DNA of 64,000 nucleotides from Nocardioides baekrokdamisoli (GCF_003945325.1 NZ_AP019307.1:124001-188000); one strand, 5' to 3'; counted from the stretch's first letter, positions 18,096 through 27,783 are shown. Notes: generated by a model not told the origin, from the letters alone. Program-made: numbers and translations.

Positions 18096-18989
18096 GTGAC
18101 TTCACCCACTGCTCCGTTCGGCCAGCTCCTGACCGCGATGGTGACCGTCTTCGAGAAGGACGGCTCCATCGACTTCGAGCAGACGCAGAAGGTTGCGAAG
18201 CACCTGGTGGCCCACGGCCACGACGGACTGGTCGTCTCCGGGACGACCGGAGAGTCGCCTACGACGACCGTCGCGGAGGACGGTGACCTCATCCAGGCCG
18301 TACGCGACGCCGTCGGGTCGTCGATCAAGCTCGTCGCCGGGATCGGTACGAACGACACCCGGACCACGCTCGAACTCGCCGTGCAGGCGGAGAAGGCGGG
18401 CGCCGACGCGCTGTTGCTCGTGACGCCGTACTACAACAAGCCCGGCCAGGCCGGCATCGAGCACCACTTCCGCCAGGTCGCCGAGGCCACGAAGACGCCG
18501 ATCATGCTGTACGACGTCCCCGGACGCACCGGGACCAAGATCTCGCCCGAGGTGTACGCCAACCTCGCCTCGATCGAGAACTTCGTGGCGGTCAAGGATG
18601 CGGCCGGTGACGCCGCGCAGGCCGATTTCCTGCGTGACCACGGCTACATCGTGTACTCCGGTGATGACTCGCTCACCCTCGACTTCATCCGCCACGGTGC
18701 CGTCGGCGCCGTCTCGGTGGTCGCCCATGCTGCCGGCCTGCAGATTCGCGCGCTGATCGAGGCCGCAGTCGCAGGTGACTTCGCCGTCGCCGAGGCGATC
18801 GACGCGCAGTTGCAGCCTGCGTACGCGGCGATCATGGGTGTGGCCAACTACGGCGCCACCACCGCCAAGTCCGCACTGCAGCATCTGGGCGTGATCGACA
18901 ACCGGTCGGTCCGATCTCCCTTGATCGAACTGGACGCGGCCGAGCATGCCGCCGTCCGGTTGGGCCTCGCGTCGGCTGGACTCCTCTGA
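18096..18989 (+). CDS. dapA: 4-hydroxy-tetrahydrodipicolinate synthase
   Basis: Condenses pyruvate with aspartate semialdehyde, the first committed step to diaminopimelate and lysine. 297 residues of the class I aldolase barrel. Schiff-base Lys167 (FVAVKDAAGD), the tyrosine pair in TPYYNKP (Tyr112, Tyr113), Tyr139 in MLYDVPGRTG and the entrance motif GTTGESPTTT are present. The GTG start is leaderless (TAGCCT plus six bases). It is followed one base after its stop by the RNase J gene, the same order as in mycobacteria. Confidence 0.97.
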   Translation: MTSPTAPFGQLLTAMVTVFEKDGSIDFEQTQKVAKHLVAHGHDGLVVSGTTGESPTTTVAEDGDLIQAVRDAVGSSIKLVAGIGTNDTRTTLELAVQAEKAGADALLLVTPYYNKPGQAGIEHHFRQVAEATKTPIMLYDVPGRTGTKISPEVYANLASIENFVAVKDAAGDAAQADFLRDHGYIVYSGDDSLTLDFIRHGAVGAVSVVAHAAGLQIRALIEAAVAGDFAVAEAIDAQLQPAYAAIMGVANYGATTAKSALQHLGVIDNRSVRSPLIELDAAEHAAVRLGLASAGLL

Positions 18990-18990
18990 C

Positions 18991-20670
18991 ATGCATCTGA
19001 CGAACCTGCTGCCGCCGCCCGACCTCGAGTCGGGCACCCTGCGTGTGATCCCGCTGGGAGGGCTCGGAGAAGTCGGCCGCAACATGACCGTGTTCGAGTA
19101 CGAGGGCCGGGTCCTGGTCGTCGACTGCGGCGTGCTCTTCCCCGAGGAGCAGCAGCCGGGCGTCGACCTGATCCTTCCTGACTTCGGTCCGATCCGGGAC
19201 AAGCTCGACGCCATCGAGGCGGTCGTGCTGACGCACGGCCACGAGGACCACATCGGCGCCCTGCCGTACCTGCTCCGCGAACGCAACGACATCCCGATCG
19301 TCGGGTCCCGCCTGACCCTGGCACTGGTCGACCCGAAGCTGCGCGAGCACCGGCTGCGTGAACCCGTCCACCACGTGGTGCGCGAGGGCGACCGGATGTC
19401 CTTCGGACCGTTCGATCTTGAGTTCGTCGCGGTTAACCACTCCATCCCGGACGCGCTCGCCGTCGCGATTCGTACGCCTGCTGGCATGGCCCTGGTCACC
19501 GGTGACTTCAAGATGGACCAGCTGCCGCTCGACGGCCGGATCACCGACCTGCGTGCGTTTGCCCGTCTCGGCGAGGAGGGAGTCGACCTCTTCCTCACGG
19601 ACTCGACCAACGCCGAGGTCCCGGGATTCACCACTTCCGAACGCAACATCACGCCCGCGATCGAGCAGGTCTTCCGTACCTCCGAGCAGCGGATCATCGT
19701 CGCCTGCTTCGCCTCCCACATGCACCGCGTCCAGCAGATCCTCGACGCAGCAGCCAAACACGGCCGCAAGGTCGGGTACGTCGGACGATCGATGGTCCGC
19801 AACATGGCCATCGCAGCTGATCTCGGCTACCTGACCGTCCCGGACGGTGTCGTACGCGATGCCAAGGAAATCGCGGAGCTGCCGCCGTCGAAGCAGGTGC
19901 TGCTCTCCACCGGCTCGCAGGGCGAGCCGATGTCGGCGCTGTCCCGGATCGCCAACGGCACCCACAACTTCGTGCACCTCGCCCCCGGCGACACCGTGCT
20001 GCTCGCGTCCTCGTTGATCCCCGGCAACGAGAACTCGGTCTCCCGGGTCATCAACGGCCTGACCCGCCTCGGCGCGAACGTGGTCCACAAGGGCAACGCA
20101 CTCGTGCACGTCTCCGGCCACGCATCCGCAGGCGAACTTCTCTACACGTACAACATCGTGCGGCCCAAGAACGTGATGCCGGTGCACGGCGAGGTCCGTC
20201 ACCTCGTCGCCAACGCCGACCTCGCGCGCGCCGTCGGGATCGAGAATGTCGTGCTCGCCGAGGACGGTTACGTCGTTGACCTGCGCGACGGTGTGGCGTC
20301 CATCGTCGGCAAGGTCGATGTCGGGCTCGTCTTCGTCGACGGCAACACCGTCGGCGACGTCACCGAGATCGAACTCAAGGACCGCCTCATCCTCGCGGAG
20401 GAGGGGTTCATCTCCGTGATCGTCGTCGTCGACTCCGTCTCCGGAAAGGTCTCCGCCGGCCCCGAGATCCACGCGCGCGGCCACGTCTGGGAGGACTCGG
20501 ACTTCGACCCCATCCGGCAACCGATCATCGACGCCGTCAACGCGGTCATCGCCGAAGGCGCGACCGACACCTACGCGATGCAACAGGCCGTACGCCGCAC
20601 GATCGGACGGTGGGTCGGGACGAAGATGCGGCGACGCCCCATGATCATCCCTGTCGTCATAGAAGCCTGA
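18991..20670 (+). CDS. rnj: Ribonuclease J
   Basis: Metallo-beta-lactamase/beta-CASP RNase with endonuclease and 5'-3' exonuclease activity in RNA maturation and decay. 559 residues starting MHLTNLLPPPDLESGTLRV. Metal site THGHEDH (81-87), TGDFKMD, and the beta-CASP motifs CFASHMHRVQQI, STGSQGEP and VHVSGHASAGEL are present. The ATG at 18991 immediately follows the dapA stop, so the two are coupled. Its TGA stop is the first three bases of an 83-bp repeat. Confidence 0.97.
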   Translation: MHLTNLLPPPDLESGTLRVIPLGGLGEVGRNMTVFEYEGRVLVVDCGVLFPEEQQPGVDLILPDFGPIRDKLDAIEAVVLTHGHEDHIGALPYLLRERNDIPIVGSRLTLALVDPKLREHRLREPVHHVVREGDRMSFGPFDLEFVAVNHSIPDALAVAIRTPAGMALVTGDFKMDQLPLDGRITDLRAFARLGEEGVDLFLTDSTNAEVPGFTTSERNITPAIEQVFRTSEQRIIVACFASHMHRVQQILDAAAKHGRKVGYVGRSMVRNMAIAADLGYLTVPDGVVRDAKEIAELPPSKQVLLSTGSQGEPMSALSRIANGTHNFVHLAPGDTVLLASSLIPGNENSVSRVINGLTRLGANVVHKGNALVHVSGHASAGELLYTYNIVRPKNVMPVHGEVRHLVANADLARAVGIENVVLAEDGYVVDLRDGVASIVGKVDVGLVFVDGNTVGDVTEIELKDRLILAEEGFISVIVVVDSVSGKVSAGPEIHARGHVWEDSDFDPIRQPIIDAVNAVIAEGATDTYAMQQAVRRTIGRWVGTKMRRRPMIIPVVIEA

Positions 20671-20762
20671 CGGCGCGTTCGCTGCGTTGCTCTTCGGTCG
20701 CGAGCCCTCAAGGCTCGCTTCCCTCCGGCGCCTTGCGACCGCGCGCGTCAACTTCTATGACG
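20655..20762. repeat. 83-bp repeat (copy 1) with flanking inverted copy of the rnj 3' end
   Basis: The core at 20668-20750 begins TGACGG (its TGA is the rnj stop) and ends CGTCA. It contains an inner hairpin GCGAGCC / GGCTCGC and the pair CGGTCGC / GCGACCG. Outside the core, CGTCATAGAAG (20655-20665, last codons of rnj) pairs with CTTCTATGACG (20752-20762). Copy 2 follows glyA with the same 83-bp length and 70 of 83 matches. It lies between convergent rnj and the YhhN gene and could act as a two-way terminator. Confidence 0.85.
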
Positions 20763-20810
20763 CTCGATTGGGTTACGCCAGGTGGCGTTCGATGGCGACA
20801 GCGTCTCCGT

Positions 20811-21464
20811 TCAGAGGGCGTGCACGACTCCTGCGATCAGCAGCGCCTGGCCTGCGTAGTACGTGACCATGACCGCGAGCAGCGGGCCGCCGGTGGGCTG
20901 GCGGAATCGGCGCCAGGTGAGTTGACGTCCCAGGTGAGTGTCACTCAGGGCGAAGATCGTGGCGCCTGCGGCGATGAGTGCGCTCCCCGTGAGCCATCCG
21001 GTGACGAGCATCGCGCCGATCATCAGCGAGTACGCCCCCAGCGGTACGGCCAGGCCGAGCCCGTCGACCTTGAGCGCAGTCGGGAGCAGGTTCCGCGTCG
21101 CCCACAGCAGCAGGAGCAGGATGCCGACCGACACCCCTGACCAGCCGGGGGAGGGGAGTCCGAGGCTCACGAAGGCCGCGACGTAGGCGGCGTGGCCGAT
21201 GAAGAACGCGATCACGCCCAGGCGGAATCGGCCCAGGGGGGCATCGCCGAGCAGCCCGATGTCGCCGAGGGCGCCGAACACGACTGCCGCCAGCAGCCAC
21301 ACGCCGGCCTGGTGATGCAGAACGCCCGCCGAGACGGCGGCGAGACCCATCAGCGGGACGGTCAACGGCTTCGCCCACCGTTCGATGTCGCCGCGCTCGC
21401 GTATGACCGCATAGAAGTCGGTCAGAGCGAGAACACCGGCGAGAACCGAGAAGAGGACGACCAC
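20811..21464 (-). CDS. YhhN-family membrane protein (lysoplasmalogenase-like)
   Basis: 217 residues with about eight hydrophobic helices and the YhhN pattern: RWAKPLTVPLMGLAAV near residue 28, an FGALGDIGLLGD acidic motif, the FIGHAAYVAAF helix and FALSDTHLGRQ. Family members hydrolyse the vinyl-ether bond of lysoplasmalogen or are uncharacterised. The conserved acidic residues in GDIGLLGD and SDTH, thought to form the active site, are present. The GTG at 21464 is chosen; an in-frame extension upstream has a composition unlike the family. Divergent from ftsK. Role in this organism unknown. Confidence 0.85.
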   Translation of the reverse strand: MVVLFSVLAGVLALTDFYAVIRERGDIERWAKPLTVPLMGLAAVSAGVLHHQAGVWLLAAVVFGALGDIGLLGDAPLGRFRLGVIAFFIGHAAYVAAFVSLGLPSPGWSGVSVGILLLLLWATRNLLPTALKVDGLGLAVPLGAYSLMIGAMLVTGWLTGSALIAAGATIFALSDTHLGRQLTWRRFRQPTGGPLLAVMVTYYAGQALLIAGVVHAL

Positions 21465-21547
21465 GTCGCCACTATTCCAACTCCGGGCCCGACAACCTCC
21501 GGGCGACACGCACCGGTGTGGTGCGTGGGACTGGAGTGAAAATCGCA

Positions 21548-21553
21548 TAGTTT
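21548..21553 (+). promoter_or_regulatory. -10 TAGTTT for ftsK (leaderless)
   Basis: TAGTTT ends six bases before the ftsK ATG. Confidence 0.6.
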
Positions 21554-21559
21554 TGTGAC

Positions 21560-24211
21560 ATGGCGACCCGTACGTCTTCCCCGACGGGTACGCGGAGCAC
21601 GAGCAAGTCATCCAGCTCGGGCACGCGGACTCGTAGTACGACCAGTAAGGCCACTCCCAAGTCGGCCCAGCGCAAGCCTGCCCAGCGTCGCCCCGCGACG
21701 CGCGGCAAGAAGCCAGTGCCCGGCCGGAATCCGATGGCCGTGGTGGCGGCGGCCGTGATGACCGCCCTCAAGGCCATCTGGATGTCCTTCGCCCGACTGA
21801 CCGGCGGCATCGTCCGCAGTTTCGGGCACCAGCACGAACTCGACCCGGAGATGCGCCGCGACGGCATCGGCCTCCTCCTGCTTGCCTGTGCGGTACTCAG
21901 TGCCTCGGCCGTCTGGTTCGAGATCGGCGGCCCGGTCTTCCACATCGTCCAGATCACCCTCACGGGCGTCGTCGGCAAGGTTGCCTGGGTTGCTCCTCTG
22001 GCCTTCGGTGCCGCCGCCCTGCGTACGATCCGGCACCCGCTGCCGCACGGTCCGACCGGCCGCGCCCTCGTGGGCTGGTCCGCCATCGCGATGGGCACGC
22101 TCGGTGTCGTCCACCTCGCCAACGGCAACCCCCACCCGGTCGCCGGCGACGCGTCGAACCTCCGCAGCGCGGGCGGTGCCGTGGGATATGTCGTGTCCAG
22201 CCTCCTGCTGGATCTGATGCGCAGCGCGTACCTGGTCGTGCCGACGCTCGTGCTCCTGGCCTTCATCGGTCTGCTGATCGTGACGGCCACACCGCTCTAC
22301 GAGATCCCTGCCCGCGTCCAGGAGGCGATCGACAAGATCACCGGACGTGTCGTCCACGAGGGCGAGTACGACGAGTTCGCACCGCGTGAACGCCGCAGTC
22401 GGCGTCGCGGCCTGTACGCCGACGACGACAGCCTCATCGACAGCTTGATCGGCAAGGAGGCGTACGAGACTCCACTGCTGCAGGACCCGTTCGCGCTGCC
22501 GGAGGACGACGACGCGTACGACCCCGAGCACTGGGAGAAGTCGTCGATCGATCTGGATGACGCCGACGCGTACGAGCCGGAGCCGCTCGAACTCGAGGAC
22601 ATCAAGACGCAGATCATCCACCAGGGCGACGCGACGAACCCGCGGATGGCCGTGGTCCCGGCCGATGCGCCGATCACCAAGGCCGCGCTCGCTCCGCCGC
22701 ACAGCCCGGTGCCGGCGCGCGCCGAGCAGCTCAAGCTGGGCGGCGACATCACCTACACGCTGCCGGACGTGAAGCTCCTCAAGGAGGGCTCGCCCCACAA
22801 GGCCCGCTCCAAGGCCAGCGACGACGTCGTGGGCCGCCTGCGCAACACCTTGGCCGAGTTCGGCATCGACGCGCGCGTCACCGGCTACACCCGCGGCCCG
22901 ACCGTCACCCGGTACGAGATTGAACTCGGCGTCGGCGTGAAGGTCGAGAAGATCCTCAACGTCCAGAAGAACATCGCGTACGCGGTGGCCAGCGAGAACG
23001 TTCGGATCCTCTCGCCGATCCCGGGCAAGTCCGCCGTCGGCATCGAGATCCCGAACACGGACAAGGAGATCGTCTCGCTCGGTGACGTACTCCGCTCGGC
23101 CGTGGCCACTGGGGACCACAACCCGATGGTCGCCGGCCTCGGCAAGGACGTCGAGGGTGGCTTCGTCGTCGCCAACATGGCGAAGATGCCGCACCTGCTC
23201 GTCGCCGGCGCCACCGGCTCGGGCAAGTCGTCCTTCATCAACTCGCTGATCACCTCGATCCTCACCCGGTCCACGCCTGATGAGGTCCGGATGATCATGG
23301 TCGACCCGAAGCGCGTCGAACTGACGGCGTACGAGGGTGTCCCGCACCTGATCACGCCGATCATCACGAACCCGAAGAAGGCCGCCGAGGCGCTCGCTTG
23401 GGTCTGCCGCGAGATGGACCTGCGGTACGACGACCTCGCCAACTTCGGTTTCAAGCACATCGATGACTTCAACAAAGCCGTACGCACCGGCAAGGTGCAG
23501 GTGCCGCTCGGCTCGGAGCGGGTGCTGCAGCCGTACCCGTACCTGCTCGTGATCGTCGATGAGCTCGCCGACCTGATGATGGTCGCGCCGCGTGACGTCG
23601 AGGACTCCGTCGTACGCATCACCCAGCTCGCCCGCGCCGCCGGTATCCACCTCGTGCTGGCCACGCAGCGGCCGTCGGTCGACGTCGTCACCGGTCTGAT
23701 CAAGGCCAACGTGCCGTCGCGACTGGCTTTCACCACGTCGAGCCTGGCCGACAGCCGCGTCATCCTGGACCAGCCGGGCGCCGAGAAGCTGGTCGGTCAG
23801 GGTGACGGGCTCTTCCTGCCGATGGGCTCCTCGAAGCCGATCCGTATCCAGGGTGCGTGGATCAGCGAGGCCGAGATCAAGGCCATCGTCAAGGCGTGCA
23901 AGGCGCAGGCCGAGCCGGACTACCGCGAGGACGTCACCGTTCCGGCGGCGGCGAAGCGTGACCTGGACGACGAGATCGGCGATGACCTCGACCTGGTGAT
24001 CCAGGCCGTGGAGTTGGTCGTCTCGACGCAGTTCGGTTCGACCTCGATGCTGCAGCGCAAGCTGCGCGTCGGGTTCGCGAAGGCGGGCCGGCTGATGGAC
24101 ATCATGGAGAGCAGGGGCGTGGTCGGTCCGTCCGAGGGCTCGAAGGCTCGTGACGTCCTGGTCAAGCCCGATGAGATCGACAGTGTGCTGGCAACCCTGG
24201 GAGCGATGTGA
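21560..24211 (+). CDS. ftsK: DNA translocase FtsK/SpoIIIE
   Basis: Septal DNA pump that clears chromosomes at division. 883 residues: a Ser/Thr/Arg/Lys-rich N-terminal tail (1-55), about four to five membrane helices between residues 103 and 245, an acidic linker, the alpha/beta motor with Walker A GATGSGKS (550-557) and Walker B LLVIVDELADLM, and the C-terminal gamma winged helix (TSMLQRKLRVGFAKAGRLMDIMESRGVVGPSEGSKARDVLV) that reads KOPS-type DNA. The ATG is fixed by TAGTTT six bases upstream. The next gene overlaps its stop (TGATG). Confidence 0.97.
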   Translation: MATRTSSPTGTRSTSKSSSSGTRTRSTTSKATPKSAQRKPAQRRPATRGKKPVPGRNPMAVVAAAVMTALKAIWMSFARLTGGIVRSFGHQHELDPEMRRDGIGLLLLACAVLSASAVWFEIGGPVFHIVQITLTGVVGKVAWVAPLAFGAAALRTIRHPLPHGPTGRALVGWSAIAMGTLGVVHLANGNPHPVAGDASNLRSAGGAVGYVVSSLLLDLMRSAYLVVPTLVLLAFIGLLIVTATPLYEIPARVQEAIDKITGRVVHEGEYDEFAPRERRSRRRGLYADDDSLIDSLIGKEAYETPLLQDPFALPEDDDAYDPEHWEKSSIDLDDADAYEPEPLELEDIKTQIIHQGDATNPRMAVVPADAPITKAALAPPHSPVPARAEQLKLGGDITYTLPDVKLLKEGSPHKARSKASDDVVGRLRNTLAEFGIDARVTGYTRGPTVTRYEIELGVGVKVEKILNVQKNIAYAVASENVRILSPIPGKSAVGIEIPNTDKEIVSLGDVLRSAVATGDHNPMVAGLGKDVEGGFVVANMAKMPHLLVAGATGSGKSSFINSLITSILTRSTPDEVRMIMVDPKRVELTAYEGVPHLITPIITNPKKAAEALAWVCREMDLRYDDLANFGFKHIDDFNKAVRTGKVQVPLGSERVLQPYPYLLVIVDELADLMMVAPRDVEDSVVRITQLARAAGIHLVLATQRPSVDVVTGLIKANVPSRLAFTTSSLADSRVILDQPGAEKLVGQGDGLFLPMGSSKPIRIQGAWISEAEIKAIVKACKAQAEPDYREDVTVPAAAKRDLDDEIGDDLDLVIQAVELVVSTQFGSTSMLQRKLRVGFAKAGRLMDIMESRGVVGPSEGSKARDVLVKPDEIDSVLATLGAM

Positions 24212-25785
24212 TGACTGACCACGCGATGATCGAAATCCGCCGCAACACCCGCCTCGCGACCGTCATCGCCACCGGCGCTGGCGCGGTCGCTCTGGCCTTC
24301 CTGATCAGGGGCGGCGCTGTCAGCGCCGCCGTCGGAGCAGCGTTCCTCGCCCTCGCACTGGCTGCCGGGTGGACCCTGATCGACGGCCGGACGCCTTTGA
24401 TGGTCGTCGACGAGCAGGGCGTACGCATGCGCCTCGGTCGTGACTGGCGTGGCATGCCCTGGGCCCGCATCGACGAGATCGAGCACATGCCGCGTCCCGC
24501 GGGTGCCGCGGGCATGTGGCGTGACGGTCGGCTGGCGATCCTCCCGACGGACGAGTCTTCGGAAGTGATGGCTCTCAGCGACTCCGGTGCACGTCAGGCT
24601 GCCTGGACCCAACGGCTCTTCGGCGTACCGTTCGCGGTGCCGCTCGGCATGACCACCACCGTCGTCGGCAACGGCAAGCCGCTGACGATCGCCCTGGCCG
24701 AACTGGCCGGCACCACGACCCGGGTCGTCGAGATCGACCCGAGCGCGGAGGACGTCGAGGACCATCACGTCCCGATGGTGGAGGACACCGGCGCCTTCAC
24801 TGCCGTCGGACCTTCGTGGAGCGTCGAACCGACGACCGACCGGGTCGGACCGATCAGTTTTGAGTCACCGCTGGTGGCCGCGCGGTCCCACGAGGCCGGC
24901 TCGCCGTCTCCGGAGCCGCCAGTGGCGCTCACCGCTGTGCCGGCGATGCGGGACACCGCTCGTCCGATGCGCGTCGAAGCGACCTTCGAGCCGATCGTGT
25001 CCGGTGCCAACGCGCTGGCTGTCGACTTCGAGCCCCACACCGTGATCGAGATCGTTGAGCTGGATGTCGAGCCCGAACCGGCGATCGTGCCGGTCATCGG
25101 CCCCCGGATCGCCGCTGCCCGCAGCCATGTCGGCCTCTCGGTCGAGGACCTCGCGGAGCGTACGCGGATCCGCGCACATGTCATTGAGGCGATCGAGGTC
25201 GATGACTTCGCCGCCTGCGGAGGCGACTTCTACGCGCGGGGCCACCTGCGTACGCTCGCCCGCACCCTCGGTCTCGACGCCGACGCGCTGCTGGAGACCT
25301 ACGGCGAGTTGTACGGCTCGGCTCCGATCGATCCGCGCGAGGTCTTCGCGGCCGAGTTCGGCCACGACACCCCGACGAAACCGCTGGCCGGCGGACCGCA
25401 GTGGTCGGTCCTGATCGCCTCAGCCATGGGTGTGGTGTTGCTCTGGTCCGTGGTGCGCCTGTTCACCGCCGGCGCAGCTCCCGAGGCCGTGCCGGGCATC
25501 TCGCTCGAGGGCAACGTCACCAGCCCGTACGCGAAGATCGCCCCACCCGTGCCGGTGGTCATCAACGCAGTCGGGTCGGGTGCGCACGTCGTGATCACGG
25601 ATGCCTCGGGCAACATCGTGTTCAGCGGTGATCTCGCGTTCGGTGGGACCAAGACCATTCAGGCTGTGCCGCCGCTCAAGGTGCAGAGCTCGGACGGGTC
25701 GGTGACGGTCGGTCTCAGCGGTGGCCAGCCGACGCCGGTCGGCACCAGCGGAGCTCCCGCATTGCGTACCTACAGCGGCAACTGA
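24211..25785 (+). CDS. RodZ-like protein: N-terminal membrane region, HTH domain, membrane helix, C-terminal DUF4115-like domain
   Basis: 524 residues. An N-terminal hydrophobic hairpin (about 15-60) precedes a PH-like stretch (MVVDEQGVRMRLGRDWRGMPWARIDEIEHM). A long low-complexity region follows, then a RodZ-type helix-turn-helix (about 305-375, GPRIAAARSHVGLSVEDLAERTRIRAHVIEAIEVDDF), a single membrane helix (SVLIASAMGVVLLWSVVRLF) and an extracytoplasmic beta domain. RodZ links MreB to the wall machinery; here the extra N-terminal module is unusual. The start overlaps the ftsK stop, so it is made with FtsK; both act at the envelope. GTG at 24208 is an alternative start. Confidence 0.85.
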   Translation: MTDHAMIEIRRNTRLATVIATGAGAVALAFLIRGGAVSAAVGAAFLALALAAGWTLIDGRTPLMVVDEQGVRMRLGRDWRGMPWARIDEIEHMPRPAGAAGMWRDGRLAILPTDESSEVMALSDSGARQAAWTQRLFGVPFAVPLGMTTTVVGNGKPLTIALAELAGTTTRVVEIDPSAEDVEDHHVPMVEDTGAFTAVGPSWSVEPTTDRVGPISFESPLVAARSHEAGSPSPEPPVALTAVPAMRDTARPMRVEATFEPIVSGANALAVDFEPHTVIEIVELDVEPEPAIVPVIGPRIAAARSHVGLSVEDLAERTRIRAHVIEAIEVDDFAACGGDFYARGHLRTLARTLGLDADALLETYGELYGSAPIDPREVFAAEFGHDTPTKPLAGGPQWSVLIASAMGVVLLWSVVRLFTAGAAPEAVPGISLEGNVTSPYAKIAPPVPVVINAVGSGAHVVITDASGNIVFSGDLAFGGTKTIQAVPPLKVQSSDGSVTVGLSGGQPTPVGTSGAPALRTYSGN

Positions 25786-25789
25786 GCTG

Positions 25790-26314
25790 TCATTCCACCG
25801 GTTGCAGCCGGAACACCGGGATCGTGCGGTCGGTGCGTGCTGCGTACTTGGCGTAGTTCGGCCACAGGGCGACCATCACGGTCCAGGCTTCGTCCCGCTC
25901 GGCACCGGCCAGTTCCTTGGCAGTGATCGCGGTCGGTCGTCCGCCGAGCAGCATCGTCGGATCGGCTGCCGCCCGGAGATTGTTGACCCATACCGGCAGG
26001 GTCGGCCCGCCGAAGTTGGATCCGGCGACGAAGACGCTGTCGCCGTGCGGGACGCAGAGCAGCGGAGTCGTACGCGGGACTCCGCTCTTGCGGCCGGGCA
26101 CGGTCAGCAGGACGCCTGGCAGGCAGGCCACGCGCAGGATGGACCAGCGCCCGGAGGTCCTGCGCTGGATGAACTTGTCGATCGCCGTGATCTGCGGGAG
26201 CAGGCGCGGCAGCCAGGCAAGCGAACCGATCCGGATGGCAATGCCTCGCAGGAGGCGACCGATCCAGTCCTGTCGTGGTGTCGTGGGGAGCGATGGGCGT
26301 AGGTCGTCGATCAC
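25790..26314 (-). CDS. Deazaflavin (F420)-dependent nitroreductase-family protein
   Basis: 174 residues of the Ddn-like split-barrel family: [48 protein letters not shown] is the typical F420-binding signature. Members use reduced F420 on nitro compounds or quinones, or are of unknown substrate. The GTG start is supported by TAGAGT six bases upstream on the minus strand (leaderless). It converges with the RodZ-like gene, with five bases between stops. The substrate cannot be read from sequence. Confidence 0.9.
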   Translation of the reverse strand: MIDDLRPSLPTTPRQDWIGRLLRGIAIRIGSLAWLPRLLPQITAIDKFIQRRTSGRWSILRVACLPGVLLTVPGRKSGVPRTTPLLCVPHGDSVFVAGSNFGGPTLPVWVNNLRAAADPTMLLGGRPTAITAKELAGAERDEAWTVMVALWPNYAKYAARTDRTIPVFRLQPVE

Positions 26315-26320
26315 GACCTG

Positions 26321-26326
26321 ACTCTA
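26321..26326 (-). promoter_or_regulatory. -10 TAGAGT for the Ddn-like gene (leaderless)
   Basis: Minus-strand TAGAGT ending six bases before the GTG start. Confidence 0.6.
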
Positions 26327-26383
26327 GTCGCGTACGCGGCAAGGAGTCGTCGCAGCGGCACGTCCCACGGGATACTGCTGTGG

Positions 26384-27781
26384 ATGAGTACGAAGCCGCT
26401 GTCCGTCGCGCTGGTCACCCTCGGGTGCACCCGGAACGAAGTCGACTCCGAGGAACTTGCCGGACGCCTGCAGGCGGGCGGGTTCACGCTGGTCGCCGAC
26501 CCGCAGGACGCGGACACCGTCCTCGTCAACACCTGCGGGTTCGTGGAGCAGGCGAAGAAGGATTCCGTCGACACGTTGCTGGAGGCTGCTGACCTCAAGG
26601 AGCATGGCAAGGCGAAGGCGGTCGTCGCGATCGGCTGCATGGCCGAGCGGTACGGCAAGGAACTCGCTGAGTCGCTGCCGGAGGCCGACGCCGTCCTCGG
26701 CTTCGACGACTACCCGGACATCGCCGCGAAGTTGCAGGCCATCGTCGCCGGTGGGCACCACGAGGCGCACACGCCGACCGACCGTCGCTTGCTGCTCCCG
26801 ATCTCGCCGGCGGAACGGTCAGCGGGATCCATTTCCGTCCCCGGTGTGTCCGCGGATCTGGCCGCCGGTTTCGAACGCTCCCGTCTGTCGGACGCGCCGT
26901 GGGCGCCGCTCAAGCTGGCTTCGGGCTGCGACCGCCGGTGCACCTTCTGCGCCATCCCCACCTTCCGTGGTTCCTTCGTCTCACGTCGGCCCTCAGATGT
27001 CCTCGCCGAAGCCCGCTGGCTCGGGGAGCAGGGCGTGAAGGAGTTGTTCCTCGTCTCGGAGAACTCGACCTCGTACGGCAAGGACCTCGGCGACATCGGC
27101 TTGCTGGAGACGTTGCTGCCTGAGTTGGCTGCCGTCGACGGCATCGAGCGCGTACGCGTGTCCTACCTGCAGCCGGCCGAGACCCGGCCGGGTCTGATCA
27201 AGGCCATCGGCGCGACGCCAGGTGTGGTGCCGTACTTCGACCTGTCCTTCCAGCACGCCTCCAACCCGGTGCTGCGCCGGATGAAGCGGTTCGGTGACCC
27301 GGAGAGCTTCCTCACCCTCCTCGAGCAGGTGCGTGCGTACGCGCCCGAGGCGGGGGTGCGTTCCAACGTGATCGTCGGCTTCCCCGGTGAGACCGACGAG
27401 GACCTGCAGACGCTGACCCAGTTCCTCACCGACGCGCGGCTGGACGTGGTCGGCGTGTTCGGCTACAGCGACGAGGACGGCACCGAGGCCATGGGCTTCG
27501 ACGGCAAGATCGACGCGGACGAGGTCGAGGAACGCGCCGCGTACGTCCGCGACCTGGTCGAGGAACTGACTGCCCAGCGGGCAGAGGAGCGGATCGGGCA
27601 GACCGTACGCGTCCTCGTCGAGGAGACCGGCGAGGAGGTCATCGGCCGTGCAGCGCACCAGGGGCCCGATGTGGACGGAGTGACCAGCCTTGTCGGGGAC
27701 GTTGACCACATCCGGGTGGGTGACCTCCTGGACGCGGTCGTGAACGCGAGCGCCGGGGTCGACCTGATCGCTAAGGTCTGA
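26384..27781 (+). CDS. rimO: Ribosomal protein uS12 methylthiotransferase RimO
   Basis: Radical SAM enzyme that methylthiolates the conserved aspartate of ribosomal protein S12. 465 residues. The N-terminal cluster cysteines are Cys15 ([11 protein letters not shown]), Cys51 (NTCGF) and Cys85 (IGCMAERYG); the SAM cluster is Cys182, Cys186, Cys189 (CDRRCTFC), followed by the TRAM domain. The first motif [10 protein letters not shown] is the RimO rather than MiaB form. GATACT ends seven bases before the ATG, a likely leaderless promoter. pgsA follows two bases after the stop. Confidence 0.96.
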   Translation: MSTKPLSVALVTLGCTRNEVDSEELAGRLQAGGFTLVADPQDADTVLVNTCGFVEQAKKDSVDTLLEAADLKEHGKAKAVVAIGCMAERYGKELAESLPEADAVLGFDDYPDIAAKLQAIVAGGHHEAHTPTDRRLLLPISPAERSAGSISVPGVSADLAAGFERSRLSDAPWAPLKLASGCDRRCTFCAIPTFRGSFVSRRPSDVLAEARWLGEQGVKELFLVSENSTSYGKDLGDIGLLETLLPELAAVDGIERVRVSYLQPAETRPGLIKAIGATPGVVPYFDLSFQHASNPVLRRMKRFGDPESFLTLLEQVRAYAPEAGVRSNVIVGFPGETDEDLQTLTQFLTDARLDVVGVFGYSDEDGTEAMGFDGKIDADEVEERAAYVRDLVEELTAQRAEERIGQTVRVLVEETGEEVIGRAAHQGPDVDGVTSLVGDVDHIRVGDLLDAVVNASAGVDLIAKV

Positions 27782-27783
27782 GC

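Noticed and set aside
18102..20751. Two overlapping minus-strand frames of 569 and 639 codons over dapA and rnj
   Set aside because: Both are antisense to certain genes and have shadow composition.
20811..21611. 49-residue longer form of the YhhN protein
   Set aside because: The extra residues (Cys/Ser/His-rich) are unlike a membrane-protein N-terminus and run over the ftsK promoter and start.
21608..23650. 680-codon frame opposite ftsK
   Set aside because: Antisense shadow; FtsK motor motifs lie on the plus strand.
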